Shown in pieces: positions 8,291 to 17,053 of a stretch of DNA of 64,000 bases. Source of the stretch: an uncultured Paracoccaceae bacterium (GTDB taxonomy: Bacteria; Pseudomonadota; Alphaproteobacteria; Rhodobacterales; Rhodobacteraceae). A model generated the notes under the pieces. That model saw nothing but the letters and a program-made list of their open reading frames with translations, was not told the origin of the DNA and did not search any database. The translations under genes were made by a program, and so were the position numbers. The stretch covers positions 186,001 to 250,000 of the forward strand of contig CANMIX010000005.1 of assembly GCA_947497985.1 (NCBI GenBank), read 5' to 3'. Every line of letters starts with the position of its first letter. Position 1 is the stretch's first letter.

Positions 8291-9114
8291 CTACGATTGA
8301 TACAGGCAGAACAACCGGAAAGCTGACGCTTTTGGACGGAACCCGGCTGCATTATTGCACCGAAGGCAAGCCAGATGGCGATTGGATCGTCCTGTCTAAC
8401 TCGCTCGCCACTGACTTGCGACTGTGGGACGCCGAAGTGCTTTTCTTGTCCAAGACCATGCGTGTGTTGCGATACGATGTGCGCGGCCACGGACAAAGCG
8501 ACGCGGCACCGGGTCCCTATAATTTTGATCAGCTGTGCGACGATCTGGTGCAGCTGATGGATCACCTGTCGATTGCAAAGGCAGATGTCATGGGCATCTC
8601 GCTGGGCGGGATGACTGCGCTGGGGATGGGGATCAAACACCCGGGCCGTGTGCGGCGCATCTTGTGCTGTGATGCGCGCGCTGATGCGCCCGATCCGTAC
8701 AAGGCGATTTGGGACAATAACATCGCGCGTCTTCATGCCGAAAATCTGGCCGCGTTGTGCGAACCCACGCTGGAGCGCTGGTTCACCGGGCCTTATCTGG
8801 CGGATGCGGCCAACACTTCCCAGCTGGACAAGGTGCGCGACATGTTCAACACAACCGCGCCCGAAGGCTATGAGGGTGTTGCGCGCTGTTTGCAAAGTCT
8901 CGATCTCAAAGGCGGTTTGACGAACCTCAAACACCCGGCGTTGTTCGTGACCGGTGCCAATGATCTGGCGGCGCCCGTCGCCGTTATGCAGGAGATGGCA
9001 GAGCTGGCGGTGAACGGGCAGTTCCACGCGATTGAGGACGCGGCGCATCTGTCCAACCTCGAACAGCCCGAAGCCTTTGCCAAGATCATCACCACATTCT
9101 TGGCCAACACTTGA
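8287..9114 (+). CDS. Alpha/beta hydrolase, 3-oxoadipate enol-lactonase-like
   Basis: A 275-residue alpha/beta-hydrolase. The nucleophile elbow GISLGG places the serine at 105; Asp226 (GANDLAAP) and His254 (DAAHLSNLEQP) complete the triad. The overall pattern (LHYCTEGKPDGDWIVLSNSL, DVRGHGQSD, DAAHLSNLEQPEAF) resembles PcaD-type enol-lactonases. No other protocatechuate-pathway gene is nearby, so the actual substrate is more likely an ester or lactone produced by the co-transcribed flavin monooxygenase, as in Baeyer-Villiger-type pathways. It is translationally coupled to the LLM gene. Confidence 0.88.
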   Translation: MTTIDTGRTTGKLTLLDGTRLHYCTEGKPDGDWIVLSNSLATDLRLWDAEVLFLSKTMRVLRYDVRGHGQSDAAPGPYNFDQLCDDLVQLMDHLSIAKADVMGISLGGMTALGMGIKHPGRVRRILCCDARADAPDPYKAIWDNNIARLHAENLAALCEPTLERWFTGPYLADAANTSQLDKVRDMFNTTAPEGYEGVARCLQSLDLKGGLTNLKHPALFVTGANDLAAPVAVMQEMAELAVNGQFHAIEDAAHLSNLEQPEAFAKIITTFLANT

Positions 9115-9148
9115 TCGAGCGGAAGCGTTTCTAAAAGGAGGAAACATT

Positions 9149-9622
9149 ATGGCGGTGAAAGAAAAACCGATCTGGAAGTTTAAGGTCACAGGCGCACAGG
9201 AGACGTCGACCAAGTCGACCGCGACTGCACGGGGCAAGTCGGTGGTGATTGATGAGCCCATCCAACGTGGCGGCACGGATGAGGGGCCGATGCCGGTGGA
9301 ATATGTATTCATGGGGCTGCTGGGCTGTACGCAGGTGATTTCGAACAAACTGGCGGCGGCCAATGGCGTTGTGTTCACCAGCATGGATATCGACATTTCG
9401 GTCACGATGGACAGCCACGGCACCCGGTTGATCAACCCAATCGACATCCCGTTCCCCGAGGTGACGTTGGACATTGTGGTCGCTTATGACGGTCCGCGCG
9501 AAGGTGCGATTGCGGTTGTGCAAAAGCTCAAACATCACTGTGCAGTCTCAAAAATGCTGCAGGAATCCGGTACGCGTGTCATCGAGAACTGGGTTATGAA
9601 CGGCGAAGCAATCGTCGCTTAA
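9149..9622 (+). CDS. OsmC family protein
   Basis: A 157-residue OsmC/Ohr-fold protein. ATG 9149 has AAGGAGG eight bases upstream. It contains the family segment GPMPVEYVFMGLLGCTQV with the first conserved cysteine, and HHCAVSKML with the second. These two cysteines are the redox-active pair in OsmC/Ohr peroxidases, which reduce organic hydroperoxides. Position between a hydrolase and a BKACE gene suggests protection against peroxides formed by the oxygenase, or an acyl-handling role. Both ideas are inference. Confidence 0.88.
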   Translation: MAVKEKPIWKFKVTGAQETSTKSTATARGKSVVIDEPIQRGGTDEGPMPVEYVFMGLLGCTQVISNKLAAANGVVFTSMDIDISVTMDSHGTRLINPIDIPFPEVTLDIVVAYDGPREGAIAVVQKLKHHCAVSKMLQESGTRVIENWVMNGEAIVA

Positions 9623-9649
9623 ACCATACCTGAAAAGGGAGGAAATCCA

Positions 9650-10426
9650 TTGGCGCTAACCGTGCTTCCGAAAATCATGGTGGCGCCAAATGGCGCGCGA
9701 AAAACCAAAGAAGACCATCCAAACCTGCCGGTCACGATCGCGGAGGTCGTGACTGAAGCCGCGCGTTGTTATACGGCCGGGGCAGGGGCAGTGCATGCTC
9801 ATGTGCGCGACGCGGAGGGGGCGCATGTTCTGGATGCGGGCCTTTACTCCGAGCTGTTACAGGAACTGGCGACCCAGGTTCCGGAAATGGTCGCGCAGAT
9901 CACCACCGAAGCCGTGGGCCGTTATTCACCGGAAGAACAACGCGCCTGTGTCGCGGCCGTTAAACCGCGCTGCGTCTCTATTGCGTTGCGGGAAATGACA
10001 CCGGGACAGGACGACGCCGTATTGCGCCGCTTCTATCACGATCTCTGCGCGGATGATGTGAACGTCCAACATATCCTTTATGCGCCTGAAGAAATCACCC
10101 AGCTTGCCCATTTTGTGCAGTCGGGCATCATTCCGGCGCAGAACTCAGAAATGCTGATCGTGCTTGGGCGATACCAAAAGGACCAGCAGAGCACGGCTGA
10201 TGACCTGCCGCCGTTTATTTCGAATTTTCCATCGCTGCCGCATCAATTGCCCTGGGCCATCTGCGCCTTTGGATCACGGGAGACCGAATGTCTGAAGACC
10301 GCGATTTCTCTGGGCGGCAAAACACGTATCGGTTTTGAGAACAACGTCTTCAATGCGGATGGATCAGTTGCGGAGACGAACGCCATGCGTGTATCAGAAC
10401 TGATCAGCGCAATCGGTGAAGAATAA
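9650..10426 (+). CDS. BKACE family enzyme (3-keto-5-aminohexanoate cleavage type)
   Basis: A 258-residue TIM-barrel enzyme of the beta-keto acid cleavage family. It has the metal-site signature AGAGAVHAHVRDAEGAHVLD, with the HxH pair, and QITTEAVGRYSPEEQ. Members use acetyl-CoA to cleave beta-keto acids into acetoacetate and a CoA ester. The length is slightly short of the usual 270-310. Translation probably starts at TTG 9650, which has GGGAGG ten bases upstream; no closer ATG exists. It is probably co-transcribed with the LLM, hydrolase and OsmC genes and would cleave a beta-keto acid made upstream. Confidence 0.85.
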   Translation: MALTVLPKIMVAPNGARKTKEDHPNLPVTIAEVVTEAARCYTAGAGAVHAHVRDAEGAHVLDAGLYSELLQELATQVPEMVAQITTEAVGRYSPEEQRACVAAVKPRCVSIALREMTPGQDDAVLRRFYHDLCADDVNVQHILYAPEEITQLAHFVQSGIIPAQNSEMLIVLGRYQKDQQSTADDLPPFISNFPSLPHQLPWAICAFGSRETECLKTAISLGGKTRIGFENNVFNADGSVAETNAMRVSELISAIGEE

Positions 10427-10455
10427 AAATTCGCCCAACGAAAGAGCCGACGCCC

Positions 10456-11343
10456 GTGGCCGAAATATTTGAAGTCATTACTCCGATTCTGTTGATCACG
10501 TTGATCGGATATTTTTTCGGCCGCTCCAAGGTTGAGCTGCATTCAGCGACGCTAAGTACGACCGTTATTATGGTGGCGATGCCATCGCTTGTATTCTCGT
10601 CTTTGACCTCGCTGGATATGACGCTGCAACGCTTGTTTGGCGTCTTGGGGGCGGCGGCTTTATGTATGACGCTGTCGTTTGCCTTATCTTACATTGTAGT
10701 GCGCGCACTTGGGTTTTCCGTGCGGACTTTCTTGCCCAGCCTGCTGTTCCCGAATTCCGGAAACATGGGGCTGCCGCTGGTCTTTATTGCCTTTGGGGAT
10801 GTTGGGCTTAGCTTGGCTGTGGCCTATTTTGTTCTTATCTCCTTGACCCAGCATACAGTGGGAGTCGCGATTGCTTCGGGACAATACAGTATCGGCTCCT
10901 TGCTGCGCCAACCTTTGATCTATGCGGTATTTGCGGTTTTTGGCGTCATGTTGACCAGGGTCACAGTCCCCACAATTGTTGCGACCACAACCGAGTTATT
11001 GGGGGGTATGATGATCCCCGCCATGCTGATCCTGCTCGGTAACTCTTTGGCAAAGCTCAAAGTATCTGATTTCATGCCAGCCTTCGCGATTGCTGTGGGT
11101 CGCCTTGTAATTGGGGCTTCTGCAGCAATAGCCACCATCTGGCTGCTTGGCCTGACAGGTATGTTGGCCGGCGTCGTGTTTATGCTGTCGACCATGCCTG
11201 CGGCGGTTATGAGCTATGTCTACGCCGAACGGTTTCAGCGCGACCCGGAAAAGATCGCGGGCGTGGTTGTTCTGTCCACGGTTTTGACATTCGCCGCGTT
11301 GCCGGGCGTGATCTGGATCGCGAAACAGATCGCGCTGCATTGA
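10456..11343 (+). CDS. AEC family transporter (auxin efflux carrier type)
   Basis: A 295-residue integral membrane protein with about ten hydrophobic helices in two halves. The family's central motif is visible as LFPNSGNMGLPL, and the C-terminal half has TMPAAVMSYVYAERF. AEC carriers move organic acids, malonate or auxin-like compounds. It begins at GTG 10456, 30 bases after the BKACE stop, in the same direction, and may export or import an acid of the pathway. A second family member lies at 54756-55688. Confidence 0.88.
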   Translation: MAEIFEVITPILLITLIGYFFGRSKVELHSATLSTTVIMVAMPSLVFSSLTSLDMTLQRLFGVLGAAALCMTLSFALSYIVVRALGFSVRTFLPSLLFPNSGNMGLPLVFIAFGDVGLSLAVAYFVLISLTQHTVGVAIASGQYSIGSLLRQPLIYAVFAVFGVMLTRVTVPTIVATTTELLGGMMIPAMLILLGNSLAKLKVSDFMPAFAIAVGRLVIGASAAIATIWLLGLTGMLAGVVFMLSTMPAAVMSYVYAERFQRDPEKIAGVVVLSTVLTFAALPGVIWIAKQIALH

Positions 11344-11420
11344 TCTTGACGACGTGACAGGCCACACTGGCTGTCCGCACAGGACACCGTCCAAAGCGTT
11401 TAGGGAGAGGTAGGGGCCAG

Positions 11421-12359
11421 ATGCTGCGAAATCTAAAGCTTCAACACTTGCGCTACTTTGTTGCGGTCTACGAAGAACGTTCGATCACCGCTGCCGCCAA
11501 CCGTGTGAACGCCACGCAATCCGGTGTCAGCATGCAGATCCGCGACTTTGAAGAGGTCCTGGGGCTCAAGCTGTTTGACCGCACTTCGACCGGAGTTTTG
11601 CCAACCAAAAGCGGCGAACAGATTTACATGCGGGCCAACCGCGTGCTGCGTGAAGTCGAAGAATTTGCCATTGATGTCGAGAACCACACAGACCAGCTTT
11701 ATGGGACCGTGCGAGCAGGGATCATGCCGACTTTTGCAAAGTCCATTCTGGCCCCGACATTGATGAGCTTTGCCGATATGCATCCTTTTGTGGATGTGAA
11801 CATCATCGAAGGCTATAGCGAGACGCTGACGGAAAAGGTCGCCAAAGGGACATTGGATTTTGCGGTGGTACCCGGCGGTCAACTGCCCCTTGGTGTGCGC
11901 AGCACCCATGTGGACACAGATATCGAAGTGTTGGTGCAAAAGCGCAAAGACACTGCGGGCGATGACCCGATGAAGTTCCAACTGTCCACCGCAGAGCCGC
12001 TCAATCTGGTGTTACCCGGGCCTGGCAACGCGCGTCGTGCCAAGATTGACGGCTACCTGAACAACATGTGCCGCTCCAAGCATTCGATCCTGGAATTGGA
12101 CAGTATGATGGCCACGTTTGACCTGCTGGAAAAGGGGGAATACGCCTCGGTTCTACCAGGGTGTTTGTCACTGCCCAGCCTCGAAGATTCTGGCATGATG
12201 CTGACGCCGCTGCTGAACCCGATCTTACAGGTTGACTACCTTCTGATCGAACCCGCGTCAAAGGCGAGCCCAAAAGTGGCCACTGTTTTTGCAAATGTCT
12301 TGTGTGATGAGATTCGAAAATGGTGTGCCGCAGGTCGTGAAAGCTTTTTAAGCGACTGA
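11421..12359 (+). CDS. LysR family transcriptional regulator
   Basis: A 312-residue LysR protein. The N-terminal helix-turn-helix is LQHLRYFVAVYEERSITAAANRVNATQSGVSMQI-like (about residues 6-40), followed by a linker and a periplasmic-binding-like effector domain. GGGAGAGGTAGGGG precedes ATG 11421. It lies between the BKACE/AEC genes and the TctBAC transporter genes, all in the same direction, so it is the likely effector-responsive regulator of this block. The inducer is unknown but may be the TTT substrate. Confidence 0.9.
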   Translation: MLRNLKLQHLRYFVAVYEERSITAAANRVNATQSGVSMQIRDFEEVLGLKLFDRTSTGVLPTKSGEQIYMRANRVLREVEEFAIDVENHTDQLYGTVRAGIMPTFAKSILAPTLMSFADMHPFVDVNIIEGYSETLTEKVAKGTLDFAVVPGGQLPLGVRSTHVDTDIEVLVQKRKDTAGDDPMKFQLSTAEPLNLVLPGPGNARRAKIDGYLNNMCRSKHSILELDSMMATFDLLEKGEYASVLPGCLSLPSLEDSGMMLTPLLNPILQVDYLLIEPASKASPKVATVFANVLCDEIRKWCAAGRESFLSD

Positions 12360-12668
12360 AATTAAACAAGTCTATTTTACTAAATGAAACCTCACCCGAC
12401 ACAGAGCTGCGTCCGGGGCTGCAGGTGTCCTACGCGTCAACTGGATGCCAGTCTTGTCGTTGAAAACACACAAATGGGCATCAGTGAAACTGATTTCAGC
12501 CATAAGAACACATAAGTTGTTTTGACGGCTCGAATTCGTATCATCCAAAGACATCAATTGAGATTTTGAAGACTTAGGGGAGAAAGTCGACAGAAAATCA
12601 TGGGCAACGGCGCTCCGTGAGGAGCGCGAAAGCCCATACAAACAGTGGACTTAGGGAGGGTTCCACCG
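12360..12668 (+). promoter_or_regulatory. Leader region of the TctBAC genes with a two-tier hairpin at 12600-12637
   Basis: No gene is seen in this gap. At its downstream end ATGGGC (12600-12605) pairs with GCCCAT (12632-12637), enclosing a 4x4 internal loop and a second perfect stem GCGCTCC/GGAGCGC (12610-12616 and 12621-12627) capped by GTGA. The structure ends about 31 bases before the likely TTG start and lacks a T tract, so it is more likely a leader element than a terminator. Confidence 0.45.
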
Positions 12669-13181
12669 TTGGGAACACATAAACTCACGACCGAGCAAAG
12701 GATCTTGCTCGCTCTGTTCGTATTCGCGGCCTTGTCGGTCGTCTTCATTGGCAAGATGGTCGGTAAACCAAAGCTCTTGTTTGGTCAGTCGCTCACATCG
12801 ATCGATCCAAACCTGTTTCCGCTGATCATCCTGTGTGGGCTGGCGGCGTTGAGCGCTGCGTTCTTCATTTGGGTCAAGAGAAACCCGGATGGGATCGAAG
12901 AAGAGAAGATGCCGACAATCGCATTGGTGCGCGGGGCGGCGCTTTTTGGTCTGATGACCGTATACGCCTTGCTTATGGAGCCGGTTGGGTTCTGGATTTC
13001 ATCCTGTTTTGCCCTCTCGACCGTCTCTTGGTTGGCGGGCAATCGCTCCATTGCGCAGATTATGGGCCTGGCAGTTCTGGCGCCCCCGCTTTTGTACCTT
13101 GCAGCAACACGCCTGTTGGCAGTGTCCTTGCCTGAACTGAGCGCGATCGAATTCTTCTATGCCCGTATTCTTGGTGGATAA
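12669..13181 (+). CDS. tctB: Tripartite tricarboxylate transporter, small membrane subunit TctB
   Basis: A 170-residue protein with about four transmembrane helices (ILLALFVFAALSVVFIG, FPLIILCGLAALSAAFFIW, ALFGLMTVYALLMEPVGFW, and a last one near LAVLAPPLLYLAA). This matches the small membrane subunit of TTT importers, which are secondary, solute-binding-protein-dependent transporters. The likely start is TTG 12669 with AGGGAGGG eight bases upstream; a GTG at 12645 would add eight residues but has no clear ribosome-binding site. It is followed by TctA and TctC homologues, giving a complete system. Confidence 0.85.
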   Translation: MGTHKLTTEQRILLALFVFAALSVVFIGKMVGKPKLLFGQSLTSIDPNLFPLIILCGLAALSAAFFIWVKRNPDGIEEEKMPTIALVRGAALFGLMTVYALLMEPVGFWISSCFALSTVSWLAGNRSIAQIMGLAVLAPPLLYLAATRLLAVSLPELSAIEFFYARILGG

Positions 13182-13223
13182 GGCGCATGGACAAGACACT
13201 GAACTACACGAGGCAGAAGACCT

Positions 13224-14705
13224 ATGCTTGAGCAATTCATAACAGGCTTTGGAATGGCGCTGCGCCTGGACACTTTTATGCTGATGGGAGCAGGGTTGTT
13301 CGGCGGAATGCTGGTCGGCGCATTGCCGGGATTCACCACCCTGATGGCCATGGCGATCCTGCTGCCTATTTCCTTCTTTCTTGAGCCCATCGTAGGCATC
13401 CCCTTTTTGTTAGGGGTCTACAAAGGCGGTATTTTTGGCGGCTCGATCCCGGCGATCCTGGTCTCCATGCCGGGCACCGGTGCCGCCGTGGCGACATCGC
13501 GGGACGGCTACAAGCTGACCCAACAGGGTAAGTCACGCAAGGCGCTCGACATGGCGCTGTTTTCCTCGGTCTTTGGGGATATGAGCAGCGACATCTTCAC
13601 CATGCTGATGATCTTTCCGATTGCCTATCTTGTGATGCAATTTGGCCCGCCAGAGCTGTTCGCGGTTCTGCTGCTGAGCCTGGTGATCATCGCCGCAACC
13701 TCAACACAGAACCCGGTCAAAAGCCTGATCATGATGTTGTTTGGTCTGTGGCTGTCCTTCATCGGCACTGACCCTCTGGGTGGGGTTGAACGGTTTACCT
13801 TTGGGATCTTTGACCTCAAATCAGGCATCCCGCTTCTGCCCATGCTGATCGGTGTCTTTGCGATCCCTGAAATTGCTGGTGTTGTGATGCGCAACGAAGG
13901 CGCCCGCAAGCTGGCCACGCTGGTTGGGGAACGCCTGACCTTTGCAGAATACCGCCGCTGCTTCAAAACCATTTGCCGGTCGACGGTGATTGGCACAGGT
14001 ATCGGCACCATTCCCGGACTGGGTCAGGTGGTTGCAGCCATGATGGGCTATTCGGCTGCCAAAAACGCATCAGACCATCCGGAAACCTTTGGCGAAGGCG
14101 AGCTGGAAGGTATCGCCGCGGCTGAGGCTGCAAACAATGCGGTGAACGGCCCGACCATGGTGCCGCTGCTGACACTGGGCATTCCCGGTGACAACGTGAC
14201 CGCGATCCTGCTGGGTGCTTTTGTGGCGCAGGGCTTGCGCCCCGGTCCGCAGCTGTTCGAAGAACAAGGCGCAACCGTCTTTGCGATCCTGATCGCCATG
14301 GTCTTTGCCAATATCATGTTCCTGGCCATCGGTTACCTGTCGATCCCGTTCTTTTCACGCATTGTGCAGATCAAGACGTCAGTGCTGATCCCAATTGTGA
14401 TCATGTTCGCCTTTGCCGGAACCTTTGTGTTCCGTTCTGACAACTTCGATCTCTTGATGCTGGTTGCCTTTGGTATCTTTGGATTGGTTGCCAAGGCCGG
14501 CAAGTTTGACGTGATGCCAATGGTCATGGGCTTCATCCTTGGGCCGCCGATGGAATACGCCTTTGGCCAAACCATGGCGATGGGTAACGGTGCGACATTG
14601 TCCTTCTTGTTTGAAGAACGGCTTGGAGCCATCGGTGTCCTGATCGCGACACCCCTTATTGGACTTACTCTGTGGAGGAGGATGCGAGCGGTCGTCTCAG
14701 GCTAA
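13224..14705 (+). CDS. tctA: Tripartite tricarboxylate transporter permease TctA
   Basis: A 493-residue permease with around eleven or twelve hydrophobic helices, the usual TctA length. It has the two conserved glycine/proline motifs that mark the inverted repeats: GALPGFTTLMAMAILLP near the N terminus and GTIPGLGQVVAAMMGY in the middle, plus LGIPGDNVTAILLGAF and QGLRPGPQLF. It forms the channel with TctB and receives substrate from TctC. The gene lies 42 bases after tctB and 73 bases before tctC. Confidence 0.93.
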   Translation: MLEQFITGFGMALRLDTFMLMGAGLFGGMLVGALPGFTTLMAMAILLPISFFLEPIVGIPFLLGVYKGGIFGGSIPAILVSMPGTGAAVATSRDGYKLTQQGKSRKALDMALFSSVFGDMSSDIFTMLMIFPIAYLVMQFGPPELFAVLLLSLVIIAATSTQNPVKSLIMMLFGLWLSFIGTDPLGGVERFTFGIFDLKSGIPLLPMLIGVFAIPEIAGVVMRNEGARKLATLVGERLTFAEYRRCFKTICRSTVIGTGIGTIPGLGQVVAAMMGYSAAKNASDHPETFGEGELEGIAAAEAANNAVNGPTMVPLLTLGIPGDNVTAILLGAFVAQGLRPGPQLFEEQGATVFAILIAMVFANIMFLAIGYLSIPFFSRIVQIKTSVLIPIVIMFAFAGTFVFRSDNFDLLMLVAFGIFGLVAKAGKFDVMPMVMGFILGPPMEYAFGQTMAMGNGATLSFLFEERLGAIGVLIATPLIGLTLWRRMRAVVSG

Positions 14706-14778
14706 TGCGCTGAGGCTGGGAGATGTCACCTGCCCAAAGATCACTCGAAATAAACAAGGTGCAAACAGGAGGAGAAAC

Positions 14779-15741
14779 ATGTTTAATTTTTCGCTAAAGA
14801 AGCTGGCGGTTTCACTGGGCTTTGCTGCTCTGATGACGCCAACACTTGCTCTCGCTGAATACCCGGAAAAACCAATCACGATGGTTATTCCCTTTGGCGC
14901 TGGCGGCTCGCATGACTTGAATTCGCGTGTGATCACGTCGATCATTCCCACCTACCTGAACCAGGCGATGATTGTGCGTCTGACACCTGGCGCAGGTGGT
15001 CAAAAAGGCACGCAAGAAGTCGCAAACGCGACGGCTGATGGTTACACACTGCTGTTCACCCACAACTATGTGGACATGCTGCAGCAATATGTCGAAGACC
15101 TGCCTTATGATCCGCTGGAAGACTTCATTCCAATTGCGCGTGTGAATTATGCGCCGATGGGCGTGGTGGTGCGCGCCGACAGCCCTTACAAGAGCTTTGA
15201 GGATCTGGTCGAAGCGGCCACAATGGATCCGGGTTCGGTTCGCATGTCGCATTCCGGAAACTGGGGTGCGCAATTTGTACCTGCGGCGCAGATCATGCGG
15301 GCGCGTGGCATCCACTTTAATCTGGTGCCTTACAAAGGGGGCGGACCGGCAATGCAGGCCCTGTTGGCAGGCGATGCCGAAGTCACTATGGGCTTCCCCT
15401 CCACACTCAGCGGGCAAATCGAGTCTGGCGCAATTCGTGTTCTGGCGACCGCAGGTGCAGAACGCATGTATGACGATGTTCCAACATTCGCCGAAGTTGG
15501 CGTCGAAGGCGACATTGGCTTTATGCACCGCGTTCTGGTGGCTCCGAAAGGCACCCCACAGGAAGCCGTGGACAAGCTGACCGAAGCCTTTGCGGCATTG
15601 GTCGAAGACACCACCTTCACCCGTATGATGGGGCGTTTGAACGAAACCGTCGATCTGATGGATGGCGAGAGCTACCAGAAGCTGCGCGAAGAGCAGGCGC
15701 ATGCCTACGAAGATCTGGTGAAAGCGCTGACAAGCCAATAA
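14779..15741 (+). CDS. tctC: TTT solute-binding protein (TctC/Bug family)
   Basis: A 320-residue periplasmic binding protein. A Sec signal peptide (KKLAVSLGFAALMTPTLALA) precedes the mature start EYPEKPITMVIPFGAGG, the classical Bug-family opening. PYKGGGPAMQALLAGDAEV and DVPTFAEVGVEG are further family marks. AGGAGGAGA precedes ATG 14779. It should bind a carboxylate for the TctAB permease; Bug proteins bind dicarboxylates, aromatic acids, nicotinate and others, so specificity cannot be read. The paired catabolic genes upstream give the best clue. Confidence 0.93.
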   Translation: MFNFSLKKLAVSLGFAALMTPTLALAEYPEKPITMVIPFGAGGSHDLNSRVITSIIPTYLNQAMIVRLTPGAGGQKGTQEVANATADGYTLLFTHNYVDMLQQYVEDLPYDPLEDFIPIARVNYAPMGVVVRADSPYKSFEDLVEAATMDPGSVRMSHSGNWGAQFVPAAQIMRARGIHFNLVPYKGGGPAMQALLAGDAEVTMGFPSTLSGQIESGAIRVLATAGAERMYDDVPTFAEVGVEGDIGFMHRVLVAPKGTPQEAVDKLTEAFAALVEDTTFTRMMGRLNETVDLMDGESYQKLREEQAHAYEDLVKALTSQ

Positions 15742-15865
15742 CCGCAACAGCCGAAGTGGCGGCGCATGACCCATGTGTCGCCATTTCTATGACTACCACC
15801 AACGTAGCGGCCCCACCCAATCAAAGCACAGGTCTGCAAAATAGGGTCGCAGAGATAGGATCATC

Positions 15866-16936
15866 ATGAGACAAGTAGACGTAGCAGTAATCGGAACCGG
15901 CTGGTGCGGTGGCATTCGGGCTGAAACCCTCTCCAGATCAGCATTGGTAGACCGGCTGCATATCTGCGAAATTCGCCCCGAACGTCTGGCCGAAGTGAAA
16001 GAGCTGACCAATCCGGCAACTGCAACGCTGGACTATCAAGAGATCGTCAACAACCCCGATATCGAAGTGGTCTATATCTCAACCACGCCAGAGCAGTCCC
16101 ATTATCCTATCGCCAAGGCCTGCCTGAAAGCGGGCAAAAACGTGCTGTTGGAAAAACCCTTGGCGCTGGAGCTGTCTGAGGCGGATGAGCTGATTGCCCT
16201 GTCCAAAGAGAAGGGGGTGAAATTCACCATCGGCTATTCGCAGCGTTTTAATCCCAAGATTGCCTATGCCAAGAAATCCATCGCCGAGGGCAAACTGGGC
16301 AGTGTGGTCAACGTCATGGTCAGCCGTCACCTCTCGCGCAACCTGGGCAAAAAGATCGCCAACCGGGTGAAGCTCTCTCCGGCCGCGATGGAATCCACTC
16401 ATGATCTGGATTTTGTGTTCTGGCTGTTGGCGCCTGCAAAACCTGTCCGCGTCTACTCCCAAGGTGCCTATGGCTACATGAAGGATCTGAACGGGTCCTA
16501 TGACTGCATGTGGACCACCGTGACCATGGATGATGGTACCCTGGTTGTGATCGGTGGGGGTTGGAACCTGCCGCCGAGCTATCCGAATTATTGTGGCACC
16601 TGGATCGAAATCACCGGCACCGAAGGGGCGCTGATCCTGGACGACACCAGCCGCGACAATTGGCTGAATACGGTCAAGGACGGCACCCAATACCCGATGT
16701 CGACCATGCCGGGCGAGCAGGTTGACCACGCCTTTGCCGGTCAGATGGGCCCTGAGACGCTGCACTTCCTCGAAGCGGTGCTGCTGGATGGCGACGTCAT
16801 GGTTGAACCCGAACATGCCCGCATGGTGATGGAGACCTATTCTGCGGCAGATGTCTCGGCCGAGGTCGACGAACCCATAAAACTGCCACTATCCAATCAG
16901 GCGCTCGCAAAGCTGGCCGATCTTAAGGGTGGCTAA
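15866..16936 (+). CDS. Gfo/Idh/MocA family oxidoreductase
   Basis: A 356-residue NAD(P)-dependent oxidoreductase. The Rossmann motif is VAVIGTGWCGGIRAETL at residues 6-22, and the conserved EKP is in VLLEKPLAL. AGGATCATC precedes the ATG. It is the second family member in this block (the first is at 5420-6439) and follows tctC by 124 bases in the same direction. A possible role is redox conversion of the imported substrate. A clear terminator follows, closing the region. Confidence 0.88.
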   Translation: MRQVDVAVIGTGWCGGIRAETLSRSALVDRLHICEIRPERLAEVKELTNPATATLDYQEIVNNPDIEVVYISTTPEQSHYPIAKACLKAGKNVLLEKPLALELSEADELIALSKEKGVKFTIGYSQRFNPKIAYAKKSIAEGKLGSVVNVMVSRHLSRNLGKKIANRVKLSPAAMESTHDLDFVFWLLAPAKPVRVYSQGAYGYMKDLNGSYDCMWTTVTMDDGTLVVIGGGWNLPPSYPNYCGTWIEITGTEGALILDDTSRDNWLNTVKDGTQYPMSTMPGEQVDHAFAGQMGPETLHFLEAVLLDGDVMVEPEHARMVMETYSAADVSAEVDEPIKLPLSNQALAKLADLKGG

Positions 16937-17000
16937 GCACAGGCAAAGATCCCAATGGGGGTGAACCTGTGAAAAGTCGCCCTTTTGGTGGGGTGAATAT

Positions 17001-17025
17001 GAGCGCCCTTATGGGCGCTCTTTTT
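17001..17025 (+). terminator. Rho-independent terminator
   Basis: GAGCGCCC (17001-17008) pairs perfectly with GGGCGCTC (17013-17020) around a TTAT loop, followed by TTTTT. It ends the transcript containing the second Gfo/Idh/MocA gene. Confidence 0.9.
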
Positions 17026-17053
17026 GTGGCTTCATGTTTTCGGTTCGCGCGTG

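Noticed and set aside
8176-9474. 432-residue minus-strand ORF opposite the hydrolase and OsmC genes
   Set aside because: It is a codon-bias shadow of three well-supported plus-strand genes with catalytic motifs; it has no ribosome-binding site or domain.
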